A stretch of 64,000 nucleotides of DNA from Irpex lacteus (GCA_001986395.2 MQVO02000002.1:558001-622000), one strand, 5' to 3'; shown: positions 49,176 to 61,273, numbered from the stretch's first letter. Numbers and translations are program-made. The notes: generated by a model from the sequence alone, not told the origin.

Positions 49176-50620
49176 ATGTCCAAGACAGCGATACTTCTCC
49201 TCGGAGCGACAGGTATATCTTCCTCCGATGTTACGTATTGGATACTTCGAAGGCTGAGCGTTTCATTGCATAGGATATCTTGGTGGCTCCGTCCTCTCTC
49301 GTCTTCTTTCCCACCCTAGCAAGGATACCTTCGACATCACTGTTCTAGTCCGCTCCGAAGAAAAGGCAAAGAAGCTGGAATCTCTCGGTCTGAAGCCTGT
49401 CATAGGCTCACTGAAAGATACGGCCCTTCTTGGACAACTTGCAGAAAACGCGCAAGTGTTGTTTTCCATCGTAGGATATTCCCTGGCCGTTGAGTCTCCT
49501 CCGCGCTCACACCACAGTCATCTTTGCAGGCAGACTGTGACGACCTTGTAGGGGCTACTGCGTTCCTTGCAGGTTTAAAGAAGCGGTTCGAGAAGACGGG
49601 AGAGGTCCCGATCTTGATTCACACTTCAGGCACTGGTAGGGTTTACAACATCACACATCTCGACCATTCTGCTTAACTCTTCGACCCATCAGGTGTTTTC
49701 TCGTTCGGTGATGCTTGGTCAAAGGGTCTTCACGTCTCCGAGAAGATTTATTACGACAACGATCCGGATGACATCGACAAGAACGTGCCCGAAAGCGCAC
49801 CTCACCGTAAAGTCGACCTCGCCATCATCCAAGCAGACAAAGAAGGTCAGTCGGACTCCAGACTTACCTCCGAAATGTACCTACTCAGTGGTGGATATGT
49901 ATACTGATAACCCACTACAGGGTATGTGAGAGCCCACATCATTCTTCCCAGTACCGTTTGGGGTATCGCAAAGCATTCCTTGGTGGAAGCCGGGATCTCG
50001 AACCCATACTCTATCCAAATCCCCTGGCTTATCCGTGCCTCCCTTGGACGAGAACAGGCTGGTATTGTAGGAAAAGGTCAAGCTATCTGGCCTATAGTCA
50101 ACATCGACGAACGTACGTCTCAACTTTTCCCAGTCATACACGCTACGTGTGCTAACGGAGCCTACTACACATGTTACCCCCTCAGAGGCCGGTTTTTATA
50201 CCATCTTGTACGATGCCATTGTCTCGAATCCTGAGAAAGTTGGCCACGGACGCCATGGGTACTACATCGGCGAGAATGGAGATTATTTGTTGTATGACGT
50301 CGCCAAGGCCATCGGAAAGGCTTTAGTCAAGCGTGGAATCAGCAAGTCAGAAGAGCCGACTACATTCACGACTGAGGAGCTCATCAAATATTTCACCTCG
50401 GAGGTTAGTCGATGAATCTTTGCTCAAGGTGATATTTTACTCAACAAGAGATCGCCGCCTCTAGCATTTGGGCAATTTCTGGGGCACCAACTCTCGTGCA
50501 CGCGCTCCGCACTCTAGGTCCCTTGGTTGGCAGCCTAAGTTGGGTGCCGAGGACTTCTTTAACAGCATTGATGACGAGGTGGAGGCAGTCATCAAGCAAC
50601 AGCAGAAGGCTATAGTATGA
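49176..50620 (+). CDS. NAD(P)-dependent epimerase/dehydratase-like protein (atypical extended SDR)
   Basis: ATG 49176 (MSKTAILLLGATG) splices to YLGGSVLSRLLSHPS, completing the GxxGxxG dinucleotide loop of an extended or atypical SDR. Later exons read VRSEEKAKKLESLGLKPV, ILIHTSGTGVFSFGD, a DLAIIQADKEGYVRAHI segment, PSTVWGIAKHSLVEAG and GFYTILYDAIVSNPEKVG. The last exon (HLGNFWGTNSRARA, then RSLGWQPK) ends KQQQKAIV at TGA 50618-50620. The classical YxxxK pair is not evident. This is common among NmrA-like and related proteins that bind nucleotide without standard SDR catalysis. The substrate is unknown. It occurs outside the PKS neighbourhood. Confidence 0.75.
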
Positions 50621-51154
50621 GAAATGTAGACGGATACTTGTACCAGACAGAATACGGTGTTGCAGTATACATCTAGAACATATAATTCTCAGTTAACACT
50701 AGCCTGAGCATCGAAATCAGAGTTCAGGTGGTTTTGATGATGACCGAATATGCATACAGCGAACACCCAAATAATGAAGATTTGAGCCCGAGTGCTTGTC
50801 CAGGCACTTGAACGATTTGAGGCATGGTTCGTCTGAACTGCGAGGTGAGTGACGCATGGGCGCCTCAGGCATATGATCATCTTGCAGTTCACGGCCACGG
50901 TCAATTAGAGGTCAGTACTTCGTAGAGATGCCACACAATCAGATATATACCAACCTCGGGACATATGTGCTAACTCCTTCGGTGTGCATAGGATTGGCTC
51001 CCATAAATTCGGAATACTACCTTTGAGAGACCGGTCGCTTCCGCACAGTCGACGTACCTACTCCACACCTGCTTCATTCGAGTCTCACCCTTCAACTCTT
51101 TGAATGCGACTACGACCTTGAAGCGTACAGACCATTATCGCTTGAAGACCAATA
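50621..51154. other. Intergenic region
   Basis: This is the 3' flank of the epimerase-like gene and the promoter of the HIG1 gene. Nothing specific was seen. Confidence 0.4.
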
Positions 51155-51834
51155 ATGAGCGTATATCATGTGCAACCTGAGGGCGTGGAGACGTGGAAGC
51201 AGAAAATGGTGAGAAGGTTCAAGGAGGAGCCTCTCGTGCCTATAGGTGCGTCCCTCACAGTTGCATCACTGCTGAAATTGCTAACACTCAATCTCTGACT
51301 CTCTATTATCATTGCAATGTAGGCACGGCACTAACATGCTTCGCCCTAATCATGGCCTCCCGCAAAGTCGGCAAAAAGGGCGAGTCCGCCTCTCTCAACC
51401 GCTGGTTCCGAGCCCGTATCGTGTTCCAAGGTGCAACAATCGCAGCCATCGTCGCCGGTTCCTACGCAGTGAAGAAGAACCAAGATGGCAGCGGTGGTGC
51501 ACAACAAGTGTCTTTATCCGCGGAAGAACAGAAGTTGAAAGAGAGAGAAGAGTTCGCGGCGAGGTTGAGGAAGGCGGAGGAGACGCATGAGCTGGAACAG
51601 GCGGTTCGTGGGGGGAAGCCGAAGGAGAAGGAGAAGGGGATCTTTGCGAAGCTTGGATTGGGAAGAGGGCCGGCGGGGAGTGTTACAAGGGAGGAGAGCT
51701 TACCGACGACGGCGGAGTCTGTGCCTGCGCCCCCGGCACCTGCTGAGACACCTGCACCTGCACCTCCTGTTCCCGCTGCAGAGGCTGCATCACCAGCACA
51801 ATCTTCGGGAAAGTCATGGTGGGGCAGAGGGTGA
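51155..51834 (+). CDS. RCF1: HIG1-domain mitochondrial protein, Rcf1-type
   Basis: Rcf1 proteins sit in the inner mitochondrial membrane and support assembly of cytochrome oxidase and respiratory supercomplexes. Exon 1 (51155-51245, MSVYHVQPEGVETWKQK) and exon 2 (51323-51834) join at VPI|GTALTCFALIM. Two spans follow, the second preceded by LNRWFRARIVFQGAT. This fits the Rx RxxxQ core of the type-1 HIG1 motif, with Asn where Gln or Ile is usual. The C-terminal half is a charged helix (EEQKLKEREEFAARLRKAEE) and an Ala/Pro-rich tail. The length of about 200 residues is normal for fungal Rcf1. The stop is TGA 51832-51834. Confidence 0.85.
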
Positions 51835-52201
51835 AAGGCTAACGATGAGAGACTCGATAGGTATGTCTGTTGTTACACTTATAGCTGTGGACTATGCTCA
51901 CGACACACATGGCAGGAATATGTTTTGCTTCGAGATTGTTGTACAATAGTATATTTTCAGCTCCGTAATCCACCCAGGACATGCACTCCTCCTCTTCCGC
52001 CAACCTTGTATGCTCGCCGTGTGCTCTCGTCCACGCGAGTATCACTGTGTTCGAAGTAAACTGAGACGATGTCCAGATGGTTGGATAGTGGGGAACCGTG
52101 ATACTCACCATACACGAGGAACAACCACATCTGGAATAGTACTCGAGTTATACGGCTGCCATGCCCATCCCGCATGACTATATTGATTCGCAAAGACCGC
52201 T
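51835..52201. other. Convergent spacer between RCF1 and URM1
   Basis: The two genes end toward each other here. No gene or repeat is seen. Confidence 0.4.
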
Positions 52202-52631
52202 TCAACCGCCATGTAGCGTAGATATAAACACGATCTCATCCTTATCGTGCAGAATGTAGTCTCCTTCTCCTTCTAGCTCCCAATCTGTATCGTTGACCAG
52301 TACGAGTATACCAGGTCGTCTAACATAAACCCACAAGATGAGCGAATTAGGTCATCGCAGATAGCATATACATAACAGGGACGCACACAGTGCCATTCTC
52401 GATGAAAAGTTCCTCTCTCTCCTTCAACAAATTGTCTCTTAGCCAGTACATCAAGTATGTGATATCTGCACGTCTGCCACTCGGTTTCTCTTGCTCTGAG
52501 GTCGAAGGGGCATCGGCTGGTGGCGGTGGTACGTAGGCAGGAATGGAGACCTTATGAGACCGCTGATTTGAGAAGAGAAGCTCCAGGCCACCGCCGAATT
52601 CGACTTTTAGGGAGATAGTTTGCTCGGACAT
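52202..52631 (-). CDS. URM1: Ubiquitin-related modifier Urm1
   Basis: Urm1 carries sulfur as a C-terminal thiocarboxylate for 2-thiolation of wobble uridine in cytosolic tRNAs and also acts as a protein modifier. Exon 1 ([20 protein letters not shown]) includes [23 protein letters not shown]...GTTAG intron restores [22 protein letters not shown]. The protein ends [12 protein letters not shown] with the obligatory Gly-Gly and TGA at 52202-52204. At about 120 residues it is slightly longer than yeast Urm1 because of a Pro/Ser insert (about residues 32-52). An upstream in-frame extension has an ATG but is unlikely. It is co-oriented with ISD11, 230 bp apart. Confidence 0.93.
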
Positions 52632-52863
52632 GGTTGAAGGAGAAGAGAAAGATAGATTATGGGCGCTCAAGGTGATCTCATATCGAAAACGGATACTATG
52701 AAGTGCAATGCTCATCGGGGAAGATGACTTAATCACATTCCATACGTCGGGCAGATGTGAAGATTATTGGTTGCGGATCGATGGTGTCCAGAGCAGCATG
52801 GAAATTAGACAGAAAACATACAAGAATATACTGAGACCAAAACACATGACCCCGCCACACATA

Positions 52864-53224
52864 TCACGAATCACTTCTCTCCAGCGTAACCTCGGGCTTC
52901 TTCAGCTCTTCTACAACCAGCTTTCGACCGCCGTATAGCGAATTGACGATCGCACTCCGCTTGATGACTGCGAGCTCTTGAACACGTTCGTTGTAGAACG
53001 CCGAGAGCTTCGCAGTGTCCTTCTCATCCTGTTGCAGCTTCCTCGTTAGCGTGTAGATTTAGAGAGGTGACATCAAGGAGGCCTACCTGTATCTCTCTCC
53101 ACTGAGACTTTGTCCTCCGCACGAAGTAGTTGCGGAAGTTGTACGAGCTGAATGCCCGAGATGCTCGTAGAGTCGAGGAGTACAACTGAAGCAGAGCTTC
53201 CTTCGTCGGTACTGCAGCTGCCAT
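52864..53224 (-). CDS. ISD11: LYR-family protein Isd11 (LYRM4)
   Basis: Isd11 stabilises and activates the mitochondrial cysteine desulfurase Nfs1, the source of sulfur for Fe-S clusters. Exon 1 starts at ATG 53224 (MAAAVPTKEALLQLYSSTLR) and runs into SSYNFRNYFVRRTKSQWREIQ; the SxYNFRxYxxRR pattern is diagnostic of the Isd11 subgroup. A short intron (GTAGGC...CAACAG) leads to DEKDTAKLSAFYNERVQEL, VIKRSAIVNSLYGG and the end ERSDS, TGA 52864-52866. The protein has about 100 residues. The eponymous LYR tripeptide reads LYS here, with Arg two residues further on. The gene is a close neighbour of URM1. Confidence 0.88.
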
Positions 53225-54010
53225 GCTAATCAAGGGAGTATGACGAGAGGCAAGGATGCTCAGACAACGTCGTCGTCGAGTTAGCGGCCGTAGGGAGTGG
53301 TGGAAGTGGCTGGGAGACGTGAGCCTGGGATTGAGAACGACCTCGGAGGTAAGCGCTAAGCGCTAAGCCTTATGTGCTTCGGCCGCCAAAGTACGCATCA
53401 GTCATCGGCAGCATTTGGCGCTGGTACACGTGCGGGCGTCATAGATCTGAGGAGTTCTGGCCGCGATTGGCTGGTGCCGTCTCTTTCGCTCACCACCGTG
53501 CACGGCAATTCCAAGCGTCAGATAAAGGACTTCAATGTACCACAATTAATCTACAGTACAGTGGGGGACAATCAGCTGAACAAAGGCTATTATCGACCCA
53601 GTGAATCCGAGGTACAGTACTGTTGTCGAAGCTACTAGTAAAGCATTCTTTTGTTGCGTCCGAGCTCGAGAAGAGACAGCAATGTTTGCTGACGACTCTC
53701 AACCAGAATCTACCATAAATATGATAATTTTGCGTGCCACTTATGTTGCGCATCGCATCGAAAGGCCAGGGAAATCAATCAAGGCCAGAAATGTGGACGA
53801 CACGTGCATCCGCCCGCCACTCGTTATTCTCATTATTACATCTTTTCCGCCATCGCGATAGGCTGCCAGCTCATTATGGCGATGAAATCTAGGTGAGATC
53901 TTATTATATGACGCAGTTAGGCCATACCCACTAACCACAACACAGGTACGCAGGTCGAGAGCCTCATTGTCCGCTAATTCTCAGGCTCGAAGCAAGGTGG
54001 CGTATAAGGC
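53225..54010. promoter_or_regulatory. Divergent upstream region of ISD11 and the kinase gene
   Basis: At 53350-53362 is TAAGCGCTAAGCG, within a near-perfect tandem of AGCGCTA, about 130 bp before the ISD11 start. It matches 11 of 13 bases of the motif seen in the PKS neighbourhood. No gene is supported. Confidence 0.4.
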
Positions 54011-56722
54011 ATGGCGGTCCAGGTCGATGTGCCCATCGTACCTTCCCCCCCGCTATCCATGCCACACTACAGATTGCATCCCAGTTCCTACACTAACCAC
54101 AGTAAGTTCCGCTGGCTTTTTGCCTATCTTCAGGTCATATCGCTGACAGCGGTCAAATCTCGTGGTTCTCTCTCCAGTTCAGCATACATGCGCCACAGGA
54201 CCAGTGTTGGTGCAGATAAGCCTTTGCCCGACCTCCCAGTGACTCCAGACATGCCTTCGACAAGTCGCCACCTTGCCCACGGCGGGCACGCGATTTCATC
54301 GAATAAACATCTCAAGATGACCTACGCACCGATCTCTCCTCCTCAACAAGTCACCTTCGTCGCCACTCCTACGTTCTATACGCCCACTCCTACATCCCCG
54401 TTACCTTTTGGTTCTTTGTTCTCCTCCTCGCGATCCCCTCTTGCCGCCAAGCACTCTCACTCTGGCCATCATGGCTCGATCCACGCTCCCACTCCCCACC
54501 GCCCGTTCGTACAAGCTGTCCGTGCGTTCCTCCAAAATCCATTCGGCTTGTATAATCGTCCAGACCCTCTACTCGACAGTATCCGAGTCCGCCAGTCTCT
54601 CTACGTTCACGCCGATCCTGTACCAGGGGAGAATGCCGTGGCATTGGCAGGCGAGGATTTTGTCTCTGAAGGAGACTCGGATCACGAAGTCAATAGTCCT
54701 CCATCGACCCCCGGCACTGATCCATCTGTCGCCAGCCTCCACTTGAACGATCCGCAGGCCACTGCTGAAGCATGGGAAGAGTCCCTCGACGATCACCATC
54801 CTCAAGCTGTTAGAGGCATTTCAAAGGGGTGGACCATCAATGAGGAAGAGGATGCGAGCGGAACATACCTCCGAGGTGCATTCAGTAAATTTGGAGAGAT
54901 GGCGCGAGGACTATCCATAATTGAGACCGTTAACGACACGTCTAGCACACCACTGTCTATTCCGGTGTCCGAGCTTTCCTTCATCTCCAACAACACTACA
55001 CCCTCTGTCACCCATATCCACTTGGACAATACGGAAGCGATCACACGAGAAGAGTCCATCGAGTCGGATAATGACCGTTCTCTGGGGCTCGAGGGTCTTC
55101 CGAAGGGATGGAGCTACGGTACTGAAGCAGATATCAGGCCTGGCGGATTTCTCCGAGAGGAGCTCAAGAAACTTCGCGAAACTCGCCCAAATGTATCTTA
55201 CATCGGGAGTGCTAGTTCTGACACGCCGCTGCGAGTTATTGGTCGTGACCGCAGAGGCTCTCCGTGGACTACGCTCGGACTACTCGGTCGCGGCGCACAA
55301 GGCAAGGTATACGCGCTCAGGTACGAAGATACGAATGATGCGATTTTTGTCGCCATGAAAGTTATTTCGCTTCGCAAAATATCTCATTCGTCGATCGTCG
55401 AGGAGTTGAGGATCCTTGAGTGCCTAGAGGGCGCGGGTCATCCTTTCCTGCTGGGACCGATGGCGATTGGGGGAAAGTGGGCGTGGACGTCTCTCGGAGG
55501 CTTTCTCCATATTACCATGGTATGTAATGTCTTGTTTCCACCCTTTTAGGTTACCTTACTGATCTTTCTTGTGGCTACGTAGCCGCTTTGTCCGGGCGGG
55601 ACTCTTCTCAACAGAGGCGATGAATTCCGAGAGCATTCGAACGAATATCAGCTGGCTCTCATAGCCGCAGAACTAGTCCGTGCACCATCCACCTCTCACC
55701 GATAACTTTCTATACCTAACCCTCCATATGTAGGTGCTAGGCATCGACGCTCTGCATAACCTGGATATCGTCCACCACGACATCAAACCTGAGAACATCG
55801 TCATCGACACCGACGGGCACTGTCGAATCGCAGACTTCGGTGGAGCCAAGTTTCTCCCGCCACATGGATACTTTTCCTCGGATGGTGATGGTAGGCCAAT
55901 CATGTCGCTAGCGTACGCTGCGCCCGAGCTCGTGAGGTGTTTCTTCGGGTATGACGTGAAGTATAATAAAGCGGTTGACTGGTGGGCATTGGGGGCGACA
56001 TTATTGGTTTTGCTTGTCGGTGATAACATCGTACGTCTATTCTCTCACTATCCCGTGAGGAGCGCAGGAGTAGAGTAATGATTCTGACTTTGCTTGAGTA
56101 TAGCTTCATGAGATTTGTAACGCAGGAATCGTACTCTTCAAGCGGTTCAATGACCTTCACAGGAACATCCGCCATCACTTGGGACAGCTCAGATACTCTG
56201 AAGAGTGTATAAACTTTATCACAGGCGTAAGAACTATTTATTGCGACCACCGATACTACTACTTACTCACGTTCGTACCTGACTATAGTTGTTGCAACCA
56301 AAGCCTAAAGATCGTCTGACCATCGGCGAGATAAAATCTCATCGCTTTTTCGAGAGATACTTTGCCTCCCTTGGGGACGACGATCGTTGTTCGTGGACTT
56401 GTATAGCCGACAAGGTTTATGGGACTCACGCGCGTAAGTGCCTCATTTGCACTAGGCAGGTATGCTGCATTTTCCTAACTCGCTGTGTATTGCAGCGTTT
56501 GCCCGTAAACGCAGCTTCCGAGTTAAAGAGGACCCCAGTGCTTGGGATGGGGGCGTCGGCTACATGCAGCCATTCAGAGAACCCAGGAGAAGCGCGGCCG
56601 GGTTGGAAAGATTCGACGAAGCGTTGGCGCAATGGGGATTGGGACTCGACATGGATAATATTTGCGACCCGCTACGTATGGAGCAGGATGCCAAGAATAG
56701 CGTTATACGTCTCCGACTCTAA
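54011..56722 (+). CDS. Ser/Thr protein kinase with disordered N-terminus (non-RD)
   Basis: ATG 54011 (MAVQVDVPIVPSPPLSMPH) begins about 400 residues of Ser/Pro/His-rich sequence. A probable small intron at about 54100-54152 starts at GTAAGT. The catalytic domain shows GLLGRGAQGKVYALRY, the Lys in FVAMKVISL, HHDIKPENIVI as the catalytic loop, ADFGGAKFLPP, and YAAPELVR with VDWWALGATLLVLLVG. Near the end come KPKDRLTIGEIKSHRFFERY and an AGC-like hydrophobic C-tail, closing at TAA 56720-56722. The catalytic loop has His in place of the usual Arg before Asp, making it a non-RD kinase. The layout resembles AGC-group or other fungal kinases, but I cannot assign a subfamily. Confidence 0.82.
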
Positions 56723-56774
56723 TTCATCGCGCAACCCACGATCTACTATTTTATACACAAATAATTTGACTTCG

Positions 56775-59449
56775 CTATCCCCATAATTGTTCGCTTACTC
56801 TTACCACATCTCCCAACTCTAATACATCATGTACCCTCACCACGTTCGCTCGCTGCTGCACAGCACAGGCTACTGCCGCCGCAGTCGCCCACCCTCGCTC
56901 AACTGGTTTCGTTTCTCTACCCTTGTAAGCTCCACCCGACTTAGTCAGGATAGTACCGAGGAAGGACTTCCTCGACGTTCCAATGAGGATAGGGAACCCC
57001 GCGAGTTGATTTCTAGGAAGTCCGGGAGCGTTGGGACGTACGATAGCCGCAGTGTCCCGCAATAATTCCAAGTTGCCTTCCACGGTCTTGCTGAACCCGA
57101 CGCCAGGATCGACTATAACGAGCCACCGACGAAGACCGCCTTTGCCTTTGACGATCCTGTCAACCTTGTCTCCGAGCTCTACCTTCACTGCTTCGACTAC
57201 CGCACCGCGACCCTTGCTGTCCAAGGCATACGAATACCGGGAGTAGTCCTTGTTAGCGGAGGCCTCGCCGCGAGAATGCATGAGGATGACTGGCAGTGCC
57301 CTCTTTTGAGCAACTTCACGCATCTTGACGAGATGTTCATACGACTCTTCCGTGGGTGGGTATGTGGGTCCTGTAAATGAGTACACGTCGTTGATGCAGT
57401 TTGCACCGGCATTCGCAGCGGCTTCTGCAACCTCCCAGCGGAAGGTGTCTACGCTGATGAGCGTGTTCTTATTCCGCCCGCGGATGGCAGAGATAATCGA
57501 CGTAACTCTGTTTGTTTCTTCTTCCGTAGAAACAAACGCTGCACCGGGTCGTGTGGAGTACCCGCCAACGTCGATAATGTCCGCGCCGGATGCAACGGCT
57601 TGACTGGCGTAGCCTACTCCTGCTAAAAGCGAGTTGTTGACTGAACCATCGGAGAAAGAGTCAGGTGTAGCGTTGAGAGTAGCCATGATGTATGTCCTCT
57701 GCGGGGTGGAGAGTGACGGAGTTGATGGATAAACCAAATGCGTAGCCGTCTGGGGAACTTTGAGAAAGCTCCCGTCGTGAGCTAAGTCTGGTTGAGGGAA
57801 TGGTATGACCTTATTCATGACTGCCGCATCGCTGGGCTGAACGGAGAGAACTTGTTCGAGCAGTGTGCGGATAGAGTGCTTGGATACCGGATGGACGTAA
57901 TTGGGGACCATACTAAATGGAACAGAGCATGCTCAATATGAATCCTTGGGGCATAACAGGGGTTCTTACTCGGCAAGAGGTCTTAAGACGAACTCGCGCT
58001 CTTGGAGTCTGGGATGGGGTATAACAAGGTGCCCCTCTAGGTTATCCAGCGTGTCCCTAGATTTCTCATCGCGTGTATCAAGTACCAAATCGTCGTAGGT
58101 GATGATATCCAGATCTACTGCGCGAGGGCCATTACGAATCGACGGCACCCGCCCTACGGTGGCCTCGATGGATTTCAAAAGCTTGAGCAGCGACACCGGT
58201 GCCAAATTGGTTTTGACCTTTATATCAATAATAAGGCAGTAAATAGATAGCTGTTATATCTTAACCGGCAACCACTCACCAAACACGCACAGTTGACGAA
58301 CTTAGGCTGGTCGAGTACGTACATGGGTTCTGTTTCGTAGAGGAAGCTCGTATCGATTATCGTAACGGAGTCAGTCATCGAGCCCCCTGCTTCCTGTGGA
58401 TTCTCTAGCAAACGCAAAGCATACTCGATGTTTGCGAAACGATCTCCCAAGTTCGATCCCAATGCAATCGCCGCCTGGTGTGTATCGGGTTCTGAGGAGG
58501 CCAATGAGATTGTCTACCAAGAGGCAACGAAACTCAGATACCAGAAGTAGTGCCAGGTACTGGAGTAGCGGATGCAGATGCAAAGTCCGTAGGAGTCCGT
58601 GTTATCTCTACTTCTGGGGCTTCTGCGATGGACAGAGCGTTTGGTTTACCACCGCAGACAGTGGTGGAGGATATCTTCTCGTCGAAAGCGAGAGTGGTTT
58701 GAGCGACCAAGGAAACTAGTGCCTCCAGCGTAAGGTACTCAGTTTTCGAAATAACCTGCAGTAATTTTAGCAACGGATGTGACACAGGTGCGTGTGATAT
58801 ATACCGATGTCAGTTTCTCTGCCAGCCGACGGGTTGGGAACGAGCTGTCCTGGGAGAACTCCGCTTTCTTTGGGGTCCAAGAGACATTGAAGCGTACGAG
58901 CTGGGTTTGCTCTCGTTCGCAGTCGTTGACACCGACGATAGGAGAGCTCTCGAGTTGGGTGATAGAATACTTCTGCAAACGGTATGGAGTGCCTCGGATA
59001 CCATAGGCGACTACTGTCGTGGAAGCAGGTTGTAGCAACGCCTTTGGCCTCGCAATCTCGATGGTTATAGCATGTACTTGGGCATGTTCCGCGAAGCATC
59101 TGTCTAACGCATAATGCAAGAAATCTTCAGAAGAGGCAAACGGCCGTTCCTTCGCTACCTCTGCAATCGTTTTGCTGACTGTCGAATAATTGATCGTGAG
59201 CGTCAGGTCATCCGTGGCAGCAGCGCCAGCAATTGAGTGCTCTATAGAGAGCGTAACGTATGCCGGCTGTGATTTGGGCTTCTGTGAAGCAGCCCACTGT
59301 GCGCCGTCCAAGAAGGATGGGGTCAAGAAGATGTTCTTGACGCGTATGACATCCCCTCTGGGCGTATGTCCAGATAATTGCCTATTTCGAGTGTTCAAGT
59401 CAACTGAAACAGATTATAAATACATCTCTTACAGTTCTTCAGCCATCAT
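56775..59449 (-). CDS. FOL1: Trifunctional folate synthesis enzyme (DHNA/HPPK/DHPS)
   Basis: This protein catalyses three successive steps to dihydropteroate and acts in the folate pathway. The N-terminal dihydroneopterin aldolase part (59.4-58.5 kb) includes [15 protein letters not shown] and a second aldolase-like unit with [15 protein letters not shown]. The HPPK part (58.5-57.96 kb) has [28 protein letters not shown] and [14 protein letters not shown]. The dihydropteroate synthase part (57.9-56.8 kb) has [74 protein letters not shown] and [11 protein letters not shown], and ends SEQLWG. All three sets of binding motifs appear intact. No ATG exists in the first long exon. The start proposed is ATG 59449 (MMAEEL), spliced over an unusually short intron of about 29 nt, so the N-terminus is uncertain. 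It converges with the kinase gene, with 52 bp between stops. Confidence 0.9.
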
Positions 59450-59893
59450 CAAGCAAACAGACAACACCTGCGTCAAGAACTTCGAGGTAGCTGCTAAAGG
59501 ACCCGGCAAGTTTGCAGATGCCGCACGGATCAGACGCCGAGAACGCCACGAAGGGTGCACGTGATGACCCATTAGCAGATCGAGTGCGACTTGTTTTAAG
59601 TCGGCTGACGCCCGCCTTGCCGATTTCCAGTGCAAAGGGCAGGACCAGTCATTCAAGCACAGGACAACACGACACTCTATTTCGTCCCGCGCCCGTAGTT
59701 TACACGCTATCCATGAGTGAAAGAACCCAGTCTACAATACTATGTAACTATCAGCCGCCCACGCGTGGCCCCTGAAAGCCACCGTTTCATGATAGGAGTC
59801 AGGTAGAGTTGACATCTGTACTACCAATTGGATATTCACCACTGAAAACATGTGTCGTCAGCACTATGAAACGAAAACAGCGGAAGAGAAGAG
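59450..59893. other. Intergenic region upstream of FOL1
   Basis: This is the promoter side of FOL1 and the 3' flank of the next minus-strand gene. The minus-strand frame in front of FOL1 is open to about 59656, so an upstream exon is possible. Nothing else was seen. Confidence 0.4.
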
Positions 59894-61176
59894 TTAAGTA
59901 CCGTTTTCAAAGGAGATTTTGCGTCTCAGAGCATGCGCATGTGCTCTCTTGTATACCACAAGATTCACGCAAGCTAAGTTGGGTAAGTGCGCGCAATCCA
60001 ACTGGACCATTCCATGACCGCCGATTAACGTGCAGACAATAAGTGGGGGGATCACGAAGACCACCTGTTGTACAGCACGGGGTAGATTTGCCCAAAATTT
60101 CGTAAGCCGTTGTGCTATGCATGTGATAGGTTCGTCCGGCAGGCCGATCTCGAGTATGCGTAACTTTGAGCAGCTGCGGAGAGGAAAGTCCAAGAAACTA
60201 TTCGTTAAGTCTGCGCGAAGGTTGTTAGTGCGTTGAATGCGTTGTTTGGCTGCGTCACCACATACCTGTGGCGGTAACTCCTGCGATGCTGAATACTCGT
60301 ATTTCTTGCAGGTGACGTCGCCAGCTGGCAATGTGGTGTGACGCAAGAACGGTTGCTTCAGGTGTCAAAGCGTTCAAGTATAAGCTTGTGACGCGCGACG
60401 GAGTCATAACGGGCAATGCGCAGGGGAGGCCATGGGTGTCCCACAGATCCATGGCCATGTCGGTTTCAAAAATATTCGCGGGCAACGTCACGTGTGTGAT
60501 TACCTCGTCGGGAGACCGGTCCTTGCCTCTTCCTGTGAAGGCATCTTCTTTCAAGATATCCAAGCGGGCGCATACCAGGTCGTCCACGGAACTGGCGAAC
60601 AGTGGAACATCGAGGATGGGAGATGTATTCATGCAAACCAAGTCGCACAGGGTGACCCGAGACCAGCGTTTGGGCTGGTAGGGATGTGGGACCGCGGGGT
60701 GAGTTTCTGCCCATACGCATCGCTGAATAGTCAACTCCGTGCATTCAGGTAACAGGTGCATGACGCCCAGTAGCATTCCGTGGTCAACGGAACACAGCGC
60801 CGTGCCGCCCCTGTTACTGCCCGATATCACCCAGTGCTTTACCTAGCGATACGCATCAGCTCGCCAACATAAACTTGGGACTCAGTATACGTACTCTTTC
60901 GCATCGGTCGGGATGAGCTTGCAGCTTTCGCACGGTGTGTTCGTAATCCCCGGATTCGGGAAAGCCATCAGACATTAGATGCCTCCACCGTTTAGCTGCC
61001 GTTAGAGCAAACCAAGTCTTGCTAACTAAGGTTGTCAAGTTGACGAGGTCGTTGTTGTCACCGCTGTTATCGATGATATTGTGGCATATCTCGACGGGGA
61101 AGTGGTGTAGCATGGTTGGAGTGGGGGTGAGAAGATTTGGACAGGCTATGCCTGCACTGAAAGGAAAAGTACTCAT
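59894..61176 (-). CDS. F-box-like protein with diverged C-terminus
   Basis: ATG 61176 (MSTFPFSAGIACPNLL) or ATG 61113 (MLHHFPVEICHNIID) starts the gene. The first exon carries an F-box-like pattern: FPVEICHNIIDNSGDNNDL, then TLVSKTWFALTAAKRWRHL. Intron GTACGT...CGCTAG joins CER|VKHWVISGSNRGG in phase. A second intron (from GTATGT near 60267 to CGCGCAG near 60211) joins TAT|DLTNSFLDFPLRS. The product (about 350-400 residues) has leucine-spaced segments (CTELTIQRC, LRILEIGLP, NLACVNLVVY) but no regular repeat. The end is TAA 59894-59896 (...SFENGT). It belongs with the large basidiomycete F-box-like group. The substrate is unknown, and it is not obviously a close copy of the F-box gene at 14.9-16.3 kb. 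Confidence 0.65.
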
Positions 61177-61273
61177 CGTTCAGGTCACCCCGCGGGATGC
61201 AGCATTTGGTTCCGATCGTCATCCACATATCAACATCCACATATGGTTACATTGGGTACGATCGCGGAAACCC

